DNA from: Marchantia polymorpha subsp. ruderalis
Lineage: Eukaryota; Streptophyta; Marchantiopsida; Marchantiales; Marchantiaceae
Direction: 5' to 3'
Length of the DNA: 64,000 bases
Assembly: GCA_037833965.1 (NCBI GenBank)
Contig: AP031354.1
Span: 20,314,001 to 20,378,000 of the forward strand
Part shown: piece by piece, positions 21,107-32,112 of the stretch
Position numbering within the stretch: the stretch's first letter is position 1
Layout: every line of letters starts with the position of its first letter
Notes under the pieces: generated by a model
Told to the model about the DNA's origin: nothing
The model's database searches: none
The model's input: only the letters and a program-made list of their open reading frames with translations
Program-made: the position numbers and the translations under genes

Positions 21107-21640
21107 CTTTAAATTTAGTATCGAGCATATCTGAATTTCTCAGAAGAGGTACGAAAAATGAAACAGTAAAGAGTATATATGATGTTTTTCCAACACACAT
21201 GTATCCATTGCAATGTAGTCCAAAAAGATCAATTTGAAAATTTATATTACAACATATATCACTTGAAATGTAGTATCTCTGAAGATAAACTCTTTGTTTT
21301 ACAAATGCTAAGATGTTGGAAAGACTAATGATACTTAATGAACATTTGCAACTAAATTTTCTTCATAAAGTTTGTACATCAGATGAATGAATTTAAGGAT
21401 ATCATGTTTATTCAACATGTAGTTTTGAAGAAAAATATATAGCCTAACTACTCTCACTTGTTGACGAGTTCAGGTTAATTATCAGGTGTCCCCTGTCAGG
21501 TTCAACTTCATGATCAGGTGCGAACTGCAACCGACAATTCTCTGAAGGTAAGATATACGCAAGCAGGACAGATTGCAGGTCTATAAGAAAGTTGTAACTC
21601 ATATAATACTATTTAATGAACAAGACAAAAAACCATCAAC
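21107..21640. other. AT-rich host DNA, no supported gene
   Basis: There are stops in all frames. It could be 3' sequence or introns of the - strand coiled-coil gene; a possible short last coding piece lies near 21500-21525 (- strand residues SHLIMKLN), too weak to annotate. Confidence 0.4.
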
Positions 21641-21647
21641 CTCGATT

Positions 21648-21731
21648 CTGCTTACCGTATTCTGTCAATTCGGTCGGGAACAAAACGAGTGCCATGTGGC
21701 ATGAACCAAGCCCTAGCCAAGAACTTGAAGC
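21648..21731 (-). CDS. Possible downstream exon of the coiled-coil gene
   Basis: On the - strand an acceptor CTTCAG precedes an open stretch reading HGFKFLARAWFMPHGTRF then VPDRIDRI, followed by a donor GTAAGC. The pattern of a basic residue, VPDRID and a following conserved segment resembles the C-terminal region of plant long coiled-coil golgin-like proteins as I remember them. Position and strand fit a later exon of the gene upstream. The phase with the main exon is not resolved; one or more exons may lie between. Confidence 0.35.
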
Positions 21732-22100
21732 CATGACCTGAAGTGCAGGCTTCCTTGTACCTGCAGAATTGGACGGTATCGACCGTTTCCCTATATTCGA
21801 CAACTCAAATATAGGATTTGTGACCTAAAGGTATTCACAACAAAAGAAAGATGTTTTTCTTCATTTAGACCTTGGTTCAACTCCTAAATTAGGCGCTATC
21901 TACAGTCTGATCTTAGTGTTAGTGCTGATAGCTCATTTCAGGGTAAGGGGACTGGTAGCAAGCTATGACTAATCCAAGAAAATCAACAGGAGGATCAGAC
22001 ACGGCTGGAAATACATCTCAAGGATATCATAAACAACTGTAGCGACAGAAAAATAATAAGTTATGGAATACAAGAAAGGTAAAACAGTTGAAATATTTAC

Positions 22101-24407
22101 CCAATCAATTTCTTCTACCTTGCGACTTTCCCTTTCAGCAGCGGGAGAAAACTTTGATGCATACTCTGCCTTGTAGATCTCGGCTTGTTTGCTTTCTACA
22201 CTTCCTTGCACACGCTTCAGCTCATCAACAACTCCTTTTGACTGTTGACGTAGTTCTCTGAACTTGTTAACAGTTGTACTTCGCTTGTTCACGGCTTTTG
22301 TACGAGAAGCTTCCAAAGCTTTCAAAGCAGACGGTTTCTGCTGAACTACCTCCTGTAGACCTTGGACCTGTTTGGAGAGTTCTTCAGCTTGCTGTTTAAC
22401 CCCGCTCAATTTTCGCAACAGCGCATCCAACTCTGAAATGCGCATCTGACTTCTCTGAAGATAAACTTCCACTTCTGCGGCTCGATGCTGATTCCCTTGG
22501 ATGCTGATTCCGTTGGAGCTCCAGTTAGACGTCATCCATTCGTCCTTGATACTTGACACCATAGACTCTTTACTGGCCAGTTCTTCCTTGACATCCTGCT
22601 CAAAATATAACTGTTTCAGGGAGTCTCGCTGTTGTACAACGTCCTTGCCTTTCTTCACAGCAAGACTCAGCTTCTCTCTGGTATTGGCTGTTCTTTGCTC
22701 AGCAAGTACAACCTCGTTTTTCAAAGCATATCTTTCCCCATTTGCGTTTGCAAGCTCCCCTCTCAGCTTGTTTACCTGCATTATTAAGCCTTGGACATCG
22801 TCTTCTTGCTGAGCCAGTTCTTCCTTACACTTCGCTAGTAGGACATCCTGCTCAGAATATAACTGTTTCAAGGAGTCTCGCTGTTGCACACCGTCCTTGC
22901 CTTTCTTCACAGCAAGACTCAGCTTCTCGCTGGTATTGGCGGTTCTTTGCTCAGCAAGTACAAGCTCGTTTTTCAAAGCATCTCTTTCCTCGTTTCCGTT
23001 CGCAAGCTCCCCTCTCAGCTTGTTTACCTGCATTATTAAGCCTTGGACAACGTCTTCTTGCTGAGCCAGTTCTTCCTTACACTTCGCTAGTAGGACATCC
23101 TGCTCAGAATATAACTGTTTCAAGGAGTCTCGTTGTTGCACAACTTCCTTGCCTTTCTTCACAGCAAGACTCAGCTTCTCCCTGGTATTGGCTGTTTTTT
23201 GCTCAGCAAGTACAAGCTCGTTTTTCAAAGCATCTCTTTCCCTGTTTGCGTTTGCAAGCTCCCCTCTTAGCTTGTTTACCTGCATTATTAAGCCTTGGAC
23301 AACGTCTTCTTGCTGAGCCAATTCTTCCTTACACTTCGCTAGTAGGACATCCTGCTCAGAATATAACTGTTTCAAGGAGTCTCGCTGTTGCACAACGTCT
23401 TTGCCTTTCTTCACAGCAAGACCTAGCTTCTCCCTCGTATTGGCTGTTCTTTGCTCAGCAAGTACAAGCTCGTTTTTCGAAGCATCTCTTTCCCCATTTG
23501 CGTTCGCAAGCTCCCCTCTCAACTTGTTTACCTGCATTATTAAGCCTTGGACAACGTCTTCTTGCTGAGCCTGTTCTTCCTTACACTTCGCTAGTAGGAC
23601 ATCCTGCTCAGAATATAACTGTTTCAAGGAGTCTCGTTGTTGCACAACTTCCTTGCCTTTCTTCACAGCAAGACTCAGCTTCTCCCTGGTATTGGCTGTT
23701 TTTTGCTCAGCAAGTACAAGCTCGTTTTTCAAAGCATCTCTTTCCCCGTTGGCGTTTGCAAGCTCTCCTCTTAGCTTGTTTACCTGCATTATTAAGCCTT
23801 GGACAACGTCTTCTTGCTGAGCCTGTTCTTCCTTACACTTCGCTAGTAGGACATCCTGCTTAGAATATAACTGTTTCAAGGAGTCTCGCTGTTGCACAAC
23901 GTCCTTGCCTTTCTTCACAGCAAGACTCAGCTTCTCCCTTGTATTGGCTGTTCTTTGCTCAGCAAGTACAAGCTCGTTCTTCAAAGCATCTCTTTCCCCG
24001 TTTGCGTTCGCAAGCTCCCCTCTCAGCTTGTTTACCTGCATTATTAAGCCTTGGACAACGTCTTCTTGCTGAGCCATATGTGAAGCAGCGTCTTCGATTC
24101 TCTTACTCAATTTGCTCAGCTCTAAATCTTTCGACTCGAGCGTTTGTTGCATTTGAGACAGAGATTCCTGTTCCGAGAATGTTTTGGCTTCCACTTCTTC
24201 AACAACTGCCTCGTACTTTGCTATTAGCAGATTGCTCATTTCCTTTGACCTCTCTAGTTGCTCGAGAAGGTCATCTTTCTCCTGTGTCACAGACTTCACC
24301 TGTGCTCCCAAAGCGTAAACTGTCTTCTGCTTGTCTTTTGTCTTCTCCTCTCGCTCTGCCAACCTCTTCTGTGGTTCCGTATCATCTGTGCCCTGATTGG
24401 GAGTATG
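22101..24407 (-). CDS. Long coiled-coil protein with six 84-residue repeats, main exon
   Basis: The - strand frame is open from an acceptor (GTGCAG before 24407) to a donor (GATTGG|GTAAAT at about 22100), about 770 codons. An N-terminal coiled coil precedes six tandem repeats (24074 to about 22585), each with REKLSLAVKKGK, VVQQRDSLKQLY and QEDVVQGLIMQVNKL. A further coiled coil follows (VQGLQEVVQQKPSALKALE). The REKLS-AV-KGK-VQQRDSLK signature is one I associate with plant trans-Golgi long coiled-coil proteins of the TGNap1 type; such proteins tether or organise TGN vesicles. No enzyme domain is present. The exon is uninterrupted, so the gene may be active, but the neighbouring inverted fragment shows local rearrangement. 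Confidence 0.65.
22585..24074 (-). repeat. Six tandem 252-bp repeats within the coiled-coil gene
   Basis: The mark TCTTCTTGCTGAGCC (+ strand) occurs at 22801, 23053, 23305, 23557, 23809 and 24061, exactly 252 bp apart, i.e. 84 codons and 12 heptads. Units differ at only a few positions (QRTANT/QKTANT, KEEQ/KEEL). The last is shortened, ending YFEQDVKEELA. Confidence 0.95.
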
Positions 24408-24528
24408 CTGCACATTGAACGTGGACATAGCAGGGTTTAAAGAAAATGGTACGAACTAAGGGAATGCAGATTCATTCAACAACATTTTCCTTCATAGCTT
24501 TATGTGTGGTTACAACACACAAATATAC

Positions 24529-24672
24529 CTGAGAGGGATGACAGGTTCCAAAATCAACCTTGCTTTCCTTAGTTGCATTTTCTCTCCTCCCATCGTTGGA
24601 ATTTGCACTAGTAGAGGTAATTTCCGAATGGATAATCGGCTCCATAGCCGACTCGGACTTCCAATATCGCAT
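24529..24672 (-). CDS. First (or early) exon of the coiled-coil gene
   Basis: From ATG 24672 the - strand reads MRYWKSESAMEPIIHSEI and continues to CHPSQ, where a donor CAG|GTATAT lies at 24529/24528. The 121-bp intron 24528-24408 has in-frame stops and ends GTGCAG. Joining keeps the frame (phase 0 on both sides), supporting the model. An upstream acceptor cannot be excluded, so the ATG may be internal. Confidence 0.5.
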
Positions 24673-24906
24673 GTTTACAATATTACGAATCACAAGGAAA
24701 GAAAAGTATATAGAAAAGCAGAAAACTAGACAAACTATTCTCATTAAACTTACGAACAACCAAGCCATCGCCATCGCTCTTTACAATGAAATTTCTAAAC
24801 AAATTGACAAATGATCTCCAAACACACACACTCATCCTTAAATAACTCTTGTATTTGTTGAGATAACGTTAGAACTCTCTGAACGACTACTTCCAAACAG
24901 GTAGAA

Positions 24907-24983
24907 ATATACCGTTTTAAGTGAGCGCTGGACGGCTCAAAGTGCAAATTTGAGCCGTCCAGCGCTCACTTAGAACGGTATAT
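24907..24983. repeat. Hairpin: 35-bp inverted repeat with 7-bp loop
   Basis: The arms 24907-24941 and 24949-24983 are complementary with one mismatch (core GTGAGCGCTGGACGGCTC). It starts exactly at the stop that ends the HUS1-like exon on the - strand. It may be a very small MITE-like insertion or a small-RNA hairpin; no clear target duplication is seen. Confidence 0.85.
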
Positions 24984-25293
24984 TAAATATTGAGCTGGAC
25001 ACCACTCGCGTTGCGTACATTATGCATAAGGACAACGTGATGCTGTGTCAATAAAATGTGGCAAGTTTTCCCGATCTTCTCCAAGGCCGGCAAGAAACCT
25101 GCAACCGAAGCTCACATTCACAAGATCACTCTCTCTTCTCGCAAGCTCTAAAAGCAACGGAGGCGACAATGAACTCCCCAATCTCCGGGGCTGACAAACA
25201 GAACGTTTCAAGCGCGATTAGACAGAGACGATAAAACCTACGCCGTTCCAGCAATTTCACTCCATAATCGGTGAGGACAGCGCGGAATTTCAC
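24983..25293 (-). pseudogene. HUS1: HUS1-like checkpoint clamp gene, first two exons only
   Basis: On the - strand, 25293-25242 reads VKFRAVLTDYGVKLLERR and ends in a donor GTAGGT. After a 143-bp intron ending TTGCAG, 25098-24983 reads RFLPALEKIGKTCH, then ILLTQHHVVLMHN, then VRNASGVQLNI and a stop. This fits the start of plant HUS1 (xKFxAxLTxxGVxLLExRFLPALxKxGKxCH), a subunit of the RAD9-RAD1-HUS1 DNA-damage clamp. The start codon is GTG where ATG is expected, and no in-frame ATG lies just upstream. The rest of the roughly 300-residue family is not found downstream; the sequence enters a hairpin instead. It is probably a broken partial copy. The family assignment rests on the splice-consistent match of about 55 residues. 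Confidence 0.6.
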
Positions 25294-27405
25294 GATGTTT
25301 GAATGTCGAGGATTATCCAATCGCTCAGCCCGGTCGCACAGTGTTCCCCATTAAGTGCCCAGAGTCCTCAAACTCTGTTGGACCGTCCGATGGCAATGAT
25401 CGTCGGAGGAGTCCGGTTACCGAGGATTCGAGTGGGAGGAGGAAGGACAGACTTGATTCCTGGCACAGTCTTTTCTCCTCCTGGCTGGGGATGGATTGCG
25501 CACTAAACACAGGGCACTGGTTTCTTCAAACTCTGCGTTCGTGATCGGCAAGCTGCTCGCTAGTCTTGGACACATCCTCGCAGCGGTTTCTTCTCGGGTG
25601 CCCGGAGCACATTGCCCTCAAAACCTTCCAATCTCCAATCGGGTGACCCGACCGCATCAGCATGCATAAAAGAGTGGCCATAGGCGGGTTCATCGCAATC
25701 TGGGAAATCGCACTGCAGGTAGACCTTCACGACAATGCTCCGTCCTCTCTTTCACTAACCATCAATCAAACTTGCTAGAAATTCACGAGACTCCACCGAT
25801 TTAGAAGTAGACTAGTCCACCTTCCATCCTGGATTCGATGGAAGGTGGCAACCTAGATTCGTTTGGTGCCGTAATTCGATCTCGTCTTTTGGATCGGTGT
25901 TTACGTATCTATTTATTTCTTTATTAGAAAAATATAAATAAATAGAATGTAGAAATTACCATCGGGTGTAGATAGCTATAGATCATAAGAAAATTGATTA
26001 TATCAAATTGAACGGAATAAAAAGTAAAAATAAAAAATTTATTTAAGATAAATTTGTTGCATGCACTACATTAGTGTATTCTGCATCAGATGAAGGATTG
26101 AATTCCGCTTTCATGTGTTTTCTAAATAGATTTTAAATTTAAATGATTTAATGAGAGAACGGTTTTCTCAGATTTTGATAATCACGAAAAAATCACATCT
26201 ATCACATTACTTAATGTTATACATAAAATTTATAGACATTAGATTTATAAAATTTGAAGAAATTAATTTTCCGGAATAGTTAGTACTTAGTAGATTTATT
26301 TCTTCATGCTTATTGCATATTTATCTTTTTTGTAAATAAATTTGACCAACATTGATCATAAATTGATTTTCACACATAACTTGTAATTATATCTTATATG
26401 TATTTTGATTGGTTCATAAACCTCATCCTTCTGTGAATATTCATGATAATTTTACAAACTAAGTTATACAATGACATTACATATTTGGTAAACAGCCTTT
26501 GAAAATTATCCAATATCTAGGTAAATATAAATTTGGTATATAACTTATTCAATAATATCGAATAATTCTATGCCATGAGCTGTCCCTACGCTAGTGCATG
26601 ATTGCAGAAATTGAATTCTAATATGGTAGCAAATGACTCGTCCATGGTTTGCACGTTCATGACTGCTTTAGTGTTGATTACGAGAGACCTCGCTTTAGAA
26701 ACGATGACATCAACTGCAGATGTCATTAGACTTTCATTATAGTTGGTCCATTTTATTGCTGGGAGCTTTGATCGTCAAGGCAGCAAAGATTAGGTTGCGC
26801 TTGCATGGAAAGCTTTGCCATTAATTTGGACTTTCTGAATTAGACAAACCCCCATGAATTAAATGGAACCGTCAATCCTACAATTTTGTTAACCTCGTTT
26901 CTCGGAAGTGGCCGATGGGAAGAGGATTCTGGTCTTAGTGTAGTGTGGTCTCAAACTCAGGAGACGTCAGCGTACCTTCATTCAAGAAAATATGTAATGG
27001 CTATAACTTTTGTAACTCGTTTCTTAATGATTTCGCGTACAGCGCGAGCTTTGCATAGTCTACCTTTCAAATCTTGATTCATCTTTGTGGAATTTCTCCA
27101 TCTGAATCCCTTCTCATCACGAAAACTTCTCGGCAAAACTTCTTTGGACCACATTTCATAGGTCAGACGTAAAACCTGGCAATTGAACTTGGAGAGGTAA
27201 GATTGCAATAGCCAGTTTTAGATCACCGATGTTGATTTTGATGATCCTTTTTATGGATGTCACTGAAGGCTTTGATATGCACTGCACCATCCTGCTACAC
27301 ACTAATGTCTGAGAAGATTCCCTCGATATCCGCATTAGATCTTAAGATCTATCTACTCCTAACAGTCTAAGTCCTTTCTCAACTAAACAAAACAGCAGTG
27401 CCCGC
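25294..27405. other. Host DNA without a supported gene
   Basis: 25294-25870 is of average composition and could be promoter sequence for the HUS1-like copy. 25870-26600 is very AT-rich with runs of A and T. Short open frames near 25300-25540 and 26886-27208 show no recognisable motif. No repeats shared with the rest of the window were noticed. Confidence 0.5.
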
Positions 27406-27450
27406 AAAACCGTGTTCAGGGGAGCATCTTGCTCCCCTGAACACGGTTTT
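27406..27450. repeat. Perfect hairpin: 21-bp arms, 3-bp loop
   Basis: AAAACCGTGTTCAGGGGAGC plus A (27406-27426) pairs exactly with 27430-27450 across the loop TCT. It lies in intergenic DNA, with no T-run of a terminator and no clear target duplication. Confidence 0.9.
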
Positions 27451-27637
27451 CCTGGACCCCTCAGGCAGCTTCCCCGGACAAACCTAAGACAAAGCATTAG
27501 CAGTTCATTCTGAAATATTTCAAACGCAGGATTTTCCAGCTAAAGCCGCTGTGCATTCTTTCACTTTCTGATTGTTTTGCATTACAATGAAAGAGGCAGT
27601 TTCCGATGGGTGTCGTTCCAGATACGAATCTATCCGG

Positions 27638-28390
27638 TCTACAAGAGAAGACACTTCTCTGAAAAAGTCAAACAATCATCTGCCAGTAAATACCACTACC
27701 GTCGTGGACGATTGCAGTGGAAAATAAAATCATGTGACTGAACTTCGATCTGGATTAAACAGTTTGTGACAGTTGTTATCAGTTAAGTTCCTGCCTTTCA
27801 ATCAGTGCAGATGGAAGCCTGGAGCCCTGCATGGAAAACTTGGAGGAAGACGCACACCTTGGAATGCTTGCCAATCACTAGGCTTCCTGGACATACCTCG
27901 ACAGTGAGAAAGAGGATGATGATGATACTTTAGAAGTTGATACTTGAACCTAGCTCTCTCCAATCAGCAAGGTAGTTGTCATTATTTATAGGTTAGGGTG
28001 AGAAGGTTAAGGGAATTGGCTAGTCATGTTGATGAATGGCAACGTATGCTGCACCTCCTGTATAGACAAGATCATGATGTTGAAAAAAAACGATACTTTA
28101 ATTCTAAGATTTTTCAATAAGGTCGGGTTATCCATGTCTGCCGAATGAACGTCTAATTTACGACCATCAAGTTAGGGTGCTAGCAATTATTTGTCTCATG
28201 CATACAGCAGGACCTAACCACGGGACAGTTAGCTTGTTCCCTAAATATATCACTAGTGGCCTGACCATGTTCGTTGACACTCTTGCTGGACGTCTCGCTT
28301 TCGGTGAATCTCCTCTTTTCCTTGGTCAAGCATGGTCGTCAACTACCCCTCTCAAATCACATCATTATGCGTTAGGAATTTTGCGAATCC
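27638..28390. repeat. Dispersed about 750-bp block, copy 2 (see 14416-15175)
   Basis: Near-identical to the first copy, from TCTACAAGAGAAGACACTTC on. The 187 bp between the hairpin and this block (27451-27637) holds nothing I recognise. Confidence 0.8.
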
Positions 28391-29286
28391 AGTCTACTTC
28401 CTCTCTAAAATTCACTATGAACTTATTTTTAACATCTTTTCTCATTAGTCAAATATCACACGATGCAATATTGGTGCTAGTGACTCTTGAGGAGTGTGGT
28501 GCCTAGTTTTTTCATCTGAATATCCTTTTCTCATCAGTCTAATATCACCTGATGTGAAACTTATGTCAGTAACTAATTAGGAGTTTTGCTTATCCAGTCT
28601 ACTACCTGTTTACAAGTCACCATAAATTGTATCTGAACATCCTTTTTTCCTCATTCACATATCACATGATGTGATACTTTTGTCAGTGACTATCTAGGAG
28701 TTTTGCTAATCCAGTCTACTATCTGTCTACAAGTCATCATAAAATAAAATCTAATTATGCTTTTCTCAATACTGACTTATCTGACTACAATACACATTTG
28801 AGACTTGTTCAAGTGTCTAAGTTGGTAGGCTTGATGTGATGGTGTCTTCTTCTCCACAATGTGTAAAAAAGAAGATAATCATCTGCACATATTGAAGTTG
28901 CTACATGTTTAAGGTTTGCTTTGTCTCATGCTCAGACCCATCCTTGACATTCTAAGAAAGGTCTTGCGAAGGCAAAACTCTTCCTACTTCTGCGTTCCGT
29001 TTGGAGTTTAAAGTTTTTCTAATCCAGTCTACAACTTGTCTACAAGTCACGATAAAAATCATTCTGAATATCCTTTTTCATCAATTAAATATCTCCAGAT
29101 GTGATATTCAAGTCAGTAACTTTTTAGGAGTTTTGCTACTTTAGTCTACTACATGTCAACAAGCCACCATAAAAATTATTTCTGAATATCCATTTTTCAT
29201 CAGTTAAATATAAAATGATGCGATATTGATGTAAGTAACTCTTGACAGGTTTTGCTACTACAGTCTACAACATGTCTACAAGTCAC
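28391..29286. repeat. AT-rich satellite, about 118-bp unit, array 3, with a dispersed insert
   Basis: Seven or so diverged monomers. In the middle (28785-29000) is a copy of the sequence at 17080-17290, including TTCTTCTCCACAATGTGT, the site where the LTR at 11936 inserted in another copy. The array is cut at 29287 by a - strand LTR. Confidence 0.8.
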
Positions 29287-32112
29287 TGTAATAACCCACT
29301 AAAGGCTAAAACTGCAATATAGTGGTAGAAAGGTCGAACCCACAGGGACAAAGGAACACACAAGGTACAAAGTGTCACATTTAACAGACTATTGAGGAGT
29401 TTGAATTCTCAGGCGACTGTCACTCCCAGAAATACTGCAAGTGTCCACTCGGAGCGCACTCGGAGGTCGCACAGTGCAGCGTAACACACACACACACACT
29501 CCTGAAACTACAGAAACACAACCGAGAGATCCGTTAGGACCTCTACTCAAGATTTCAGGGGGGAAGGTCTCTCAAGAGTCACTCAGCGAAGCTGCGGGTA
29601 GTGACTCCCAACTCCGGCTTTTACAACACTTCCACTAGCTTGCTGCTAGTGTAGGAAACCCGGGTTGGACTGCCTACTTCGGATCGAAGTCACTCATACG
29701 CGGTGAACAACACTCTCAACTCACAAAACGCGCAGAGAACACAGGTCCGCACTGAAGGACTCACTGAGAAACATTCCAGTAACACAACAACAGTCTATTG
29801 AAGAGTTTGAATTCTCAGGCACTTGTCATTCCCAGAAATACTACAGGGGCTACCCTCAAGGCACCTGCTGCAGCGTAACCTGAATTTACAACCAAGGCTT
29901 ACACAAAGTAACAAAACTTCACTTTGGCATTCAGGGGAAATATCCTGAAGCAGTACAATCAGAAACAAACACTCGAAGGTGTAGGGGCGAAACTATTCAA
30001 GTGTCTAACTAGTCACTGGCTCTGAGCATCGCCAGTCACCCGCAGGTGTAGATCCGAACTACTCAAGTCTCTAACCAATGTACTAGCTCTGAACATTCGG
30101 CCGAAGGCCTTCAGCTACACAATGCGGAACGCTAAGGTGTAGCTCCTCGTGCGTGGTGACAGAACTAAGGACACAAACACGCAAAGAAAATGAGTTCCTG
30201 ATCAGCACTTCCTTAATTGGGAAAGAACCCAAGCCAAAACGCCTTGAACTATTTTATACCTTCTAAGTCCTAACTAGCACTACACTGCACTACGCTACAC
30301 GCCTGCACGGAACCACGCTACACTACACTCCGCGGAACCTGTGCTACGTCTCCTGCGCGACGGACTGCCGCGCACTAACTCCCTACCCTGCCAGTCTTCC
30401 GCTCGACTGCGCAGTCCTAACCGCTGCAACGCCGCGGACACCTCCACCTCGAGGGTGGACATGGTATTCCGCGCCTTTGACAGAAAAGCGTCTAACTTCT
30501 TCGCCACCTTCCGCCGACTCCTGCTATCACCTGCCAACAACCCTGCTGCGCGAAGCTCTAACTCACGCAGTGTGAGTTTCTCCTACGCCGCCACTTCCCA
30601 GTGGGCGTAGCCCTTGAGACAGTGGGCGACACGCCTCGCCATCTCCTCCTTCGTGCGATCTGCCTCTCGCCTGCGATCATCTTCAATTATCACCAACTGC
30701 GATTCGGCCTCCGCACGCTGCGCTCTCAATTCCCCACACTCCGAATGTAGCCTGCGGATTAAATCCTCATCCGCCTGTCGTGCGAGCTGACACTCCGCCA
30801 ACAAACGCGTCTGTCGCACGAGCTCCTCTGACAGAATCTGATTCTGAGTTCTCTCAAACATCAAATCTGTCGTGGTCTTCACCACATCCCTGGTGAGCTC
30901 TTCCAGTCTCTCCTTCTTCATCCTGTCGAGGGCGTGCGATTTCCTCACAAGGTTGTACTGACCCCACAAAAAGGCATGCTTCTCCCTCAAGTCCTTCAAC
31001 TTCCGGTCCGTCCTAGCTAGTAGCTTGCTAGTGTGGACTTTAGTGCGAGTCCGCCTGCGCACTAATTCGATGTAGGATCCCGGCTGGAGTGGATCGGCGT
31101 ATTTATCAAATTTGCGATCCAAGTACTTCAGGAACGGTATCACCTGCTCAGAAAGCGCCGCCACTGGCGCTCCAACAATTTTCTCCTCCTCCTTCTCGGT
31201 ATCCCCTGCTCCCGACATTGCTTCTGTGGAGCCTCCGTCGTCATCATCCGAGTTAAGGATTTCAGTCGCCATTGATTGCGTTGGCGACTGACCCGAGTGG
31301 GGCTGCACGTAGTCTACGGGTGCTGCCTGCGAAGGCACAGCTGCAGCTTCGCTGCTCTTCGCTAAAATGTCCAAGACGGTGGGCGAATGTGGCCGTGCTA
31401 CATCCCCGTCGCCCGCTTGTCGATCTTCGACCGTATCCTCTTTGCTGCCGACGTCCGCCGCCGAAGGCAATCGAGCGGAGTGTGTCTGCGCGGGGTTTGA
31501 TTGCGCATTGCGCACCGAAATTTCGTCCCGCGAACAGACAATCCGCTCCTCCGTCAAGTCCTGCTCCCTCGATCGGTACTGCGCGAGGGCTGTGCCTGGC
31601 CTGTGCGCAGGCGCAAATGCTGGCGCCTTGTCCGCTGCAGGCGCCGCGCCGGAGGCATCTATCGCCGAAGGCGACATAGCCGGAGGCCGCTCGCCCGATG
31701 TCCCTTGGCCCGTAGGCCCTACCCCCGAAGGCGCATCTACCGGCGGATTACCCGCCGAAGGTGCGGCCTCCGCACGCTCCCTGCTCGCATCTCGTTGGCC
31801 CGAAGGCCCTGGCGCCGAAGGCGCAAATCGCGGCGCGTTGGGCGCCGGAGGGTCTGGTCCCGAAGGCCCTTGACCCGTAGGCGGAACTTCCGCCAGCTCC
31901 TTCCCCTTCCTACGTTGGAACGGGGGTGAATCCTGCCTGTGCGCAGGCGGCATGTGCACAGGCGGACTGCATCTGCCTACGCGTAGGCGTAGGTCCACGT
32001 CCGCTTGGGATCGCCTTTCCGTCGAGGCACGCCTGTGCGCAGGCGGAACATCCGTCCGCATCGCACGTGGTAACTCCGGAGGCCCTTGGCCCGTAGGCGG
32101 CCTCTCGTCCGT
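29287..32112 (-). repeat. Family 1 LTR fragment on the - strand (3' half)
   Basis: It begins (reversed) TGTAATAACCCACTAAAGG and runs back through U5, R, the TATA region and the C-terminal two thirds of the U3 gene. At 32113 it is cut by a + strand LTR. The flank at 32112 (CTCGTCCGT) does not continue at 37448. Confidence 0.9.
30295..32112 (-). pseudogene. U3-encoded accessory protein, C-terminal two thirds, one nonsense
   Basis: Homologous to residues from about 445 to the end of the intact protein at 41020-44217. The linker is rich in Pro, Ala and His-Arg pairs made by palindromes such as GCCTGTGCGCAGGC. The acidic patch (SDDDDGGSTEAMSG), the coiled coil and CLKGYAHWEVAA are intact. The next codon is TAG (30585-30583) where the homologues have CAG. 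The frame then stays open to 30295 (tail GSAECSVAWFRAGV). The N-terminal domain is absent because of the insertion at 32113. Confidence 0.85.

Noticed and set aside
22742-24418. Long + strand frames opposite the coiled-coil gene
   Set aside because: They are antisense shadows of the 252-bp repeats. The sense frame has heptads, splice sites and recognisable motifs; the antisense has none.
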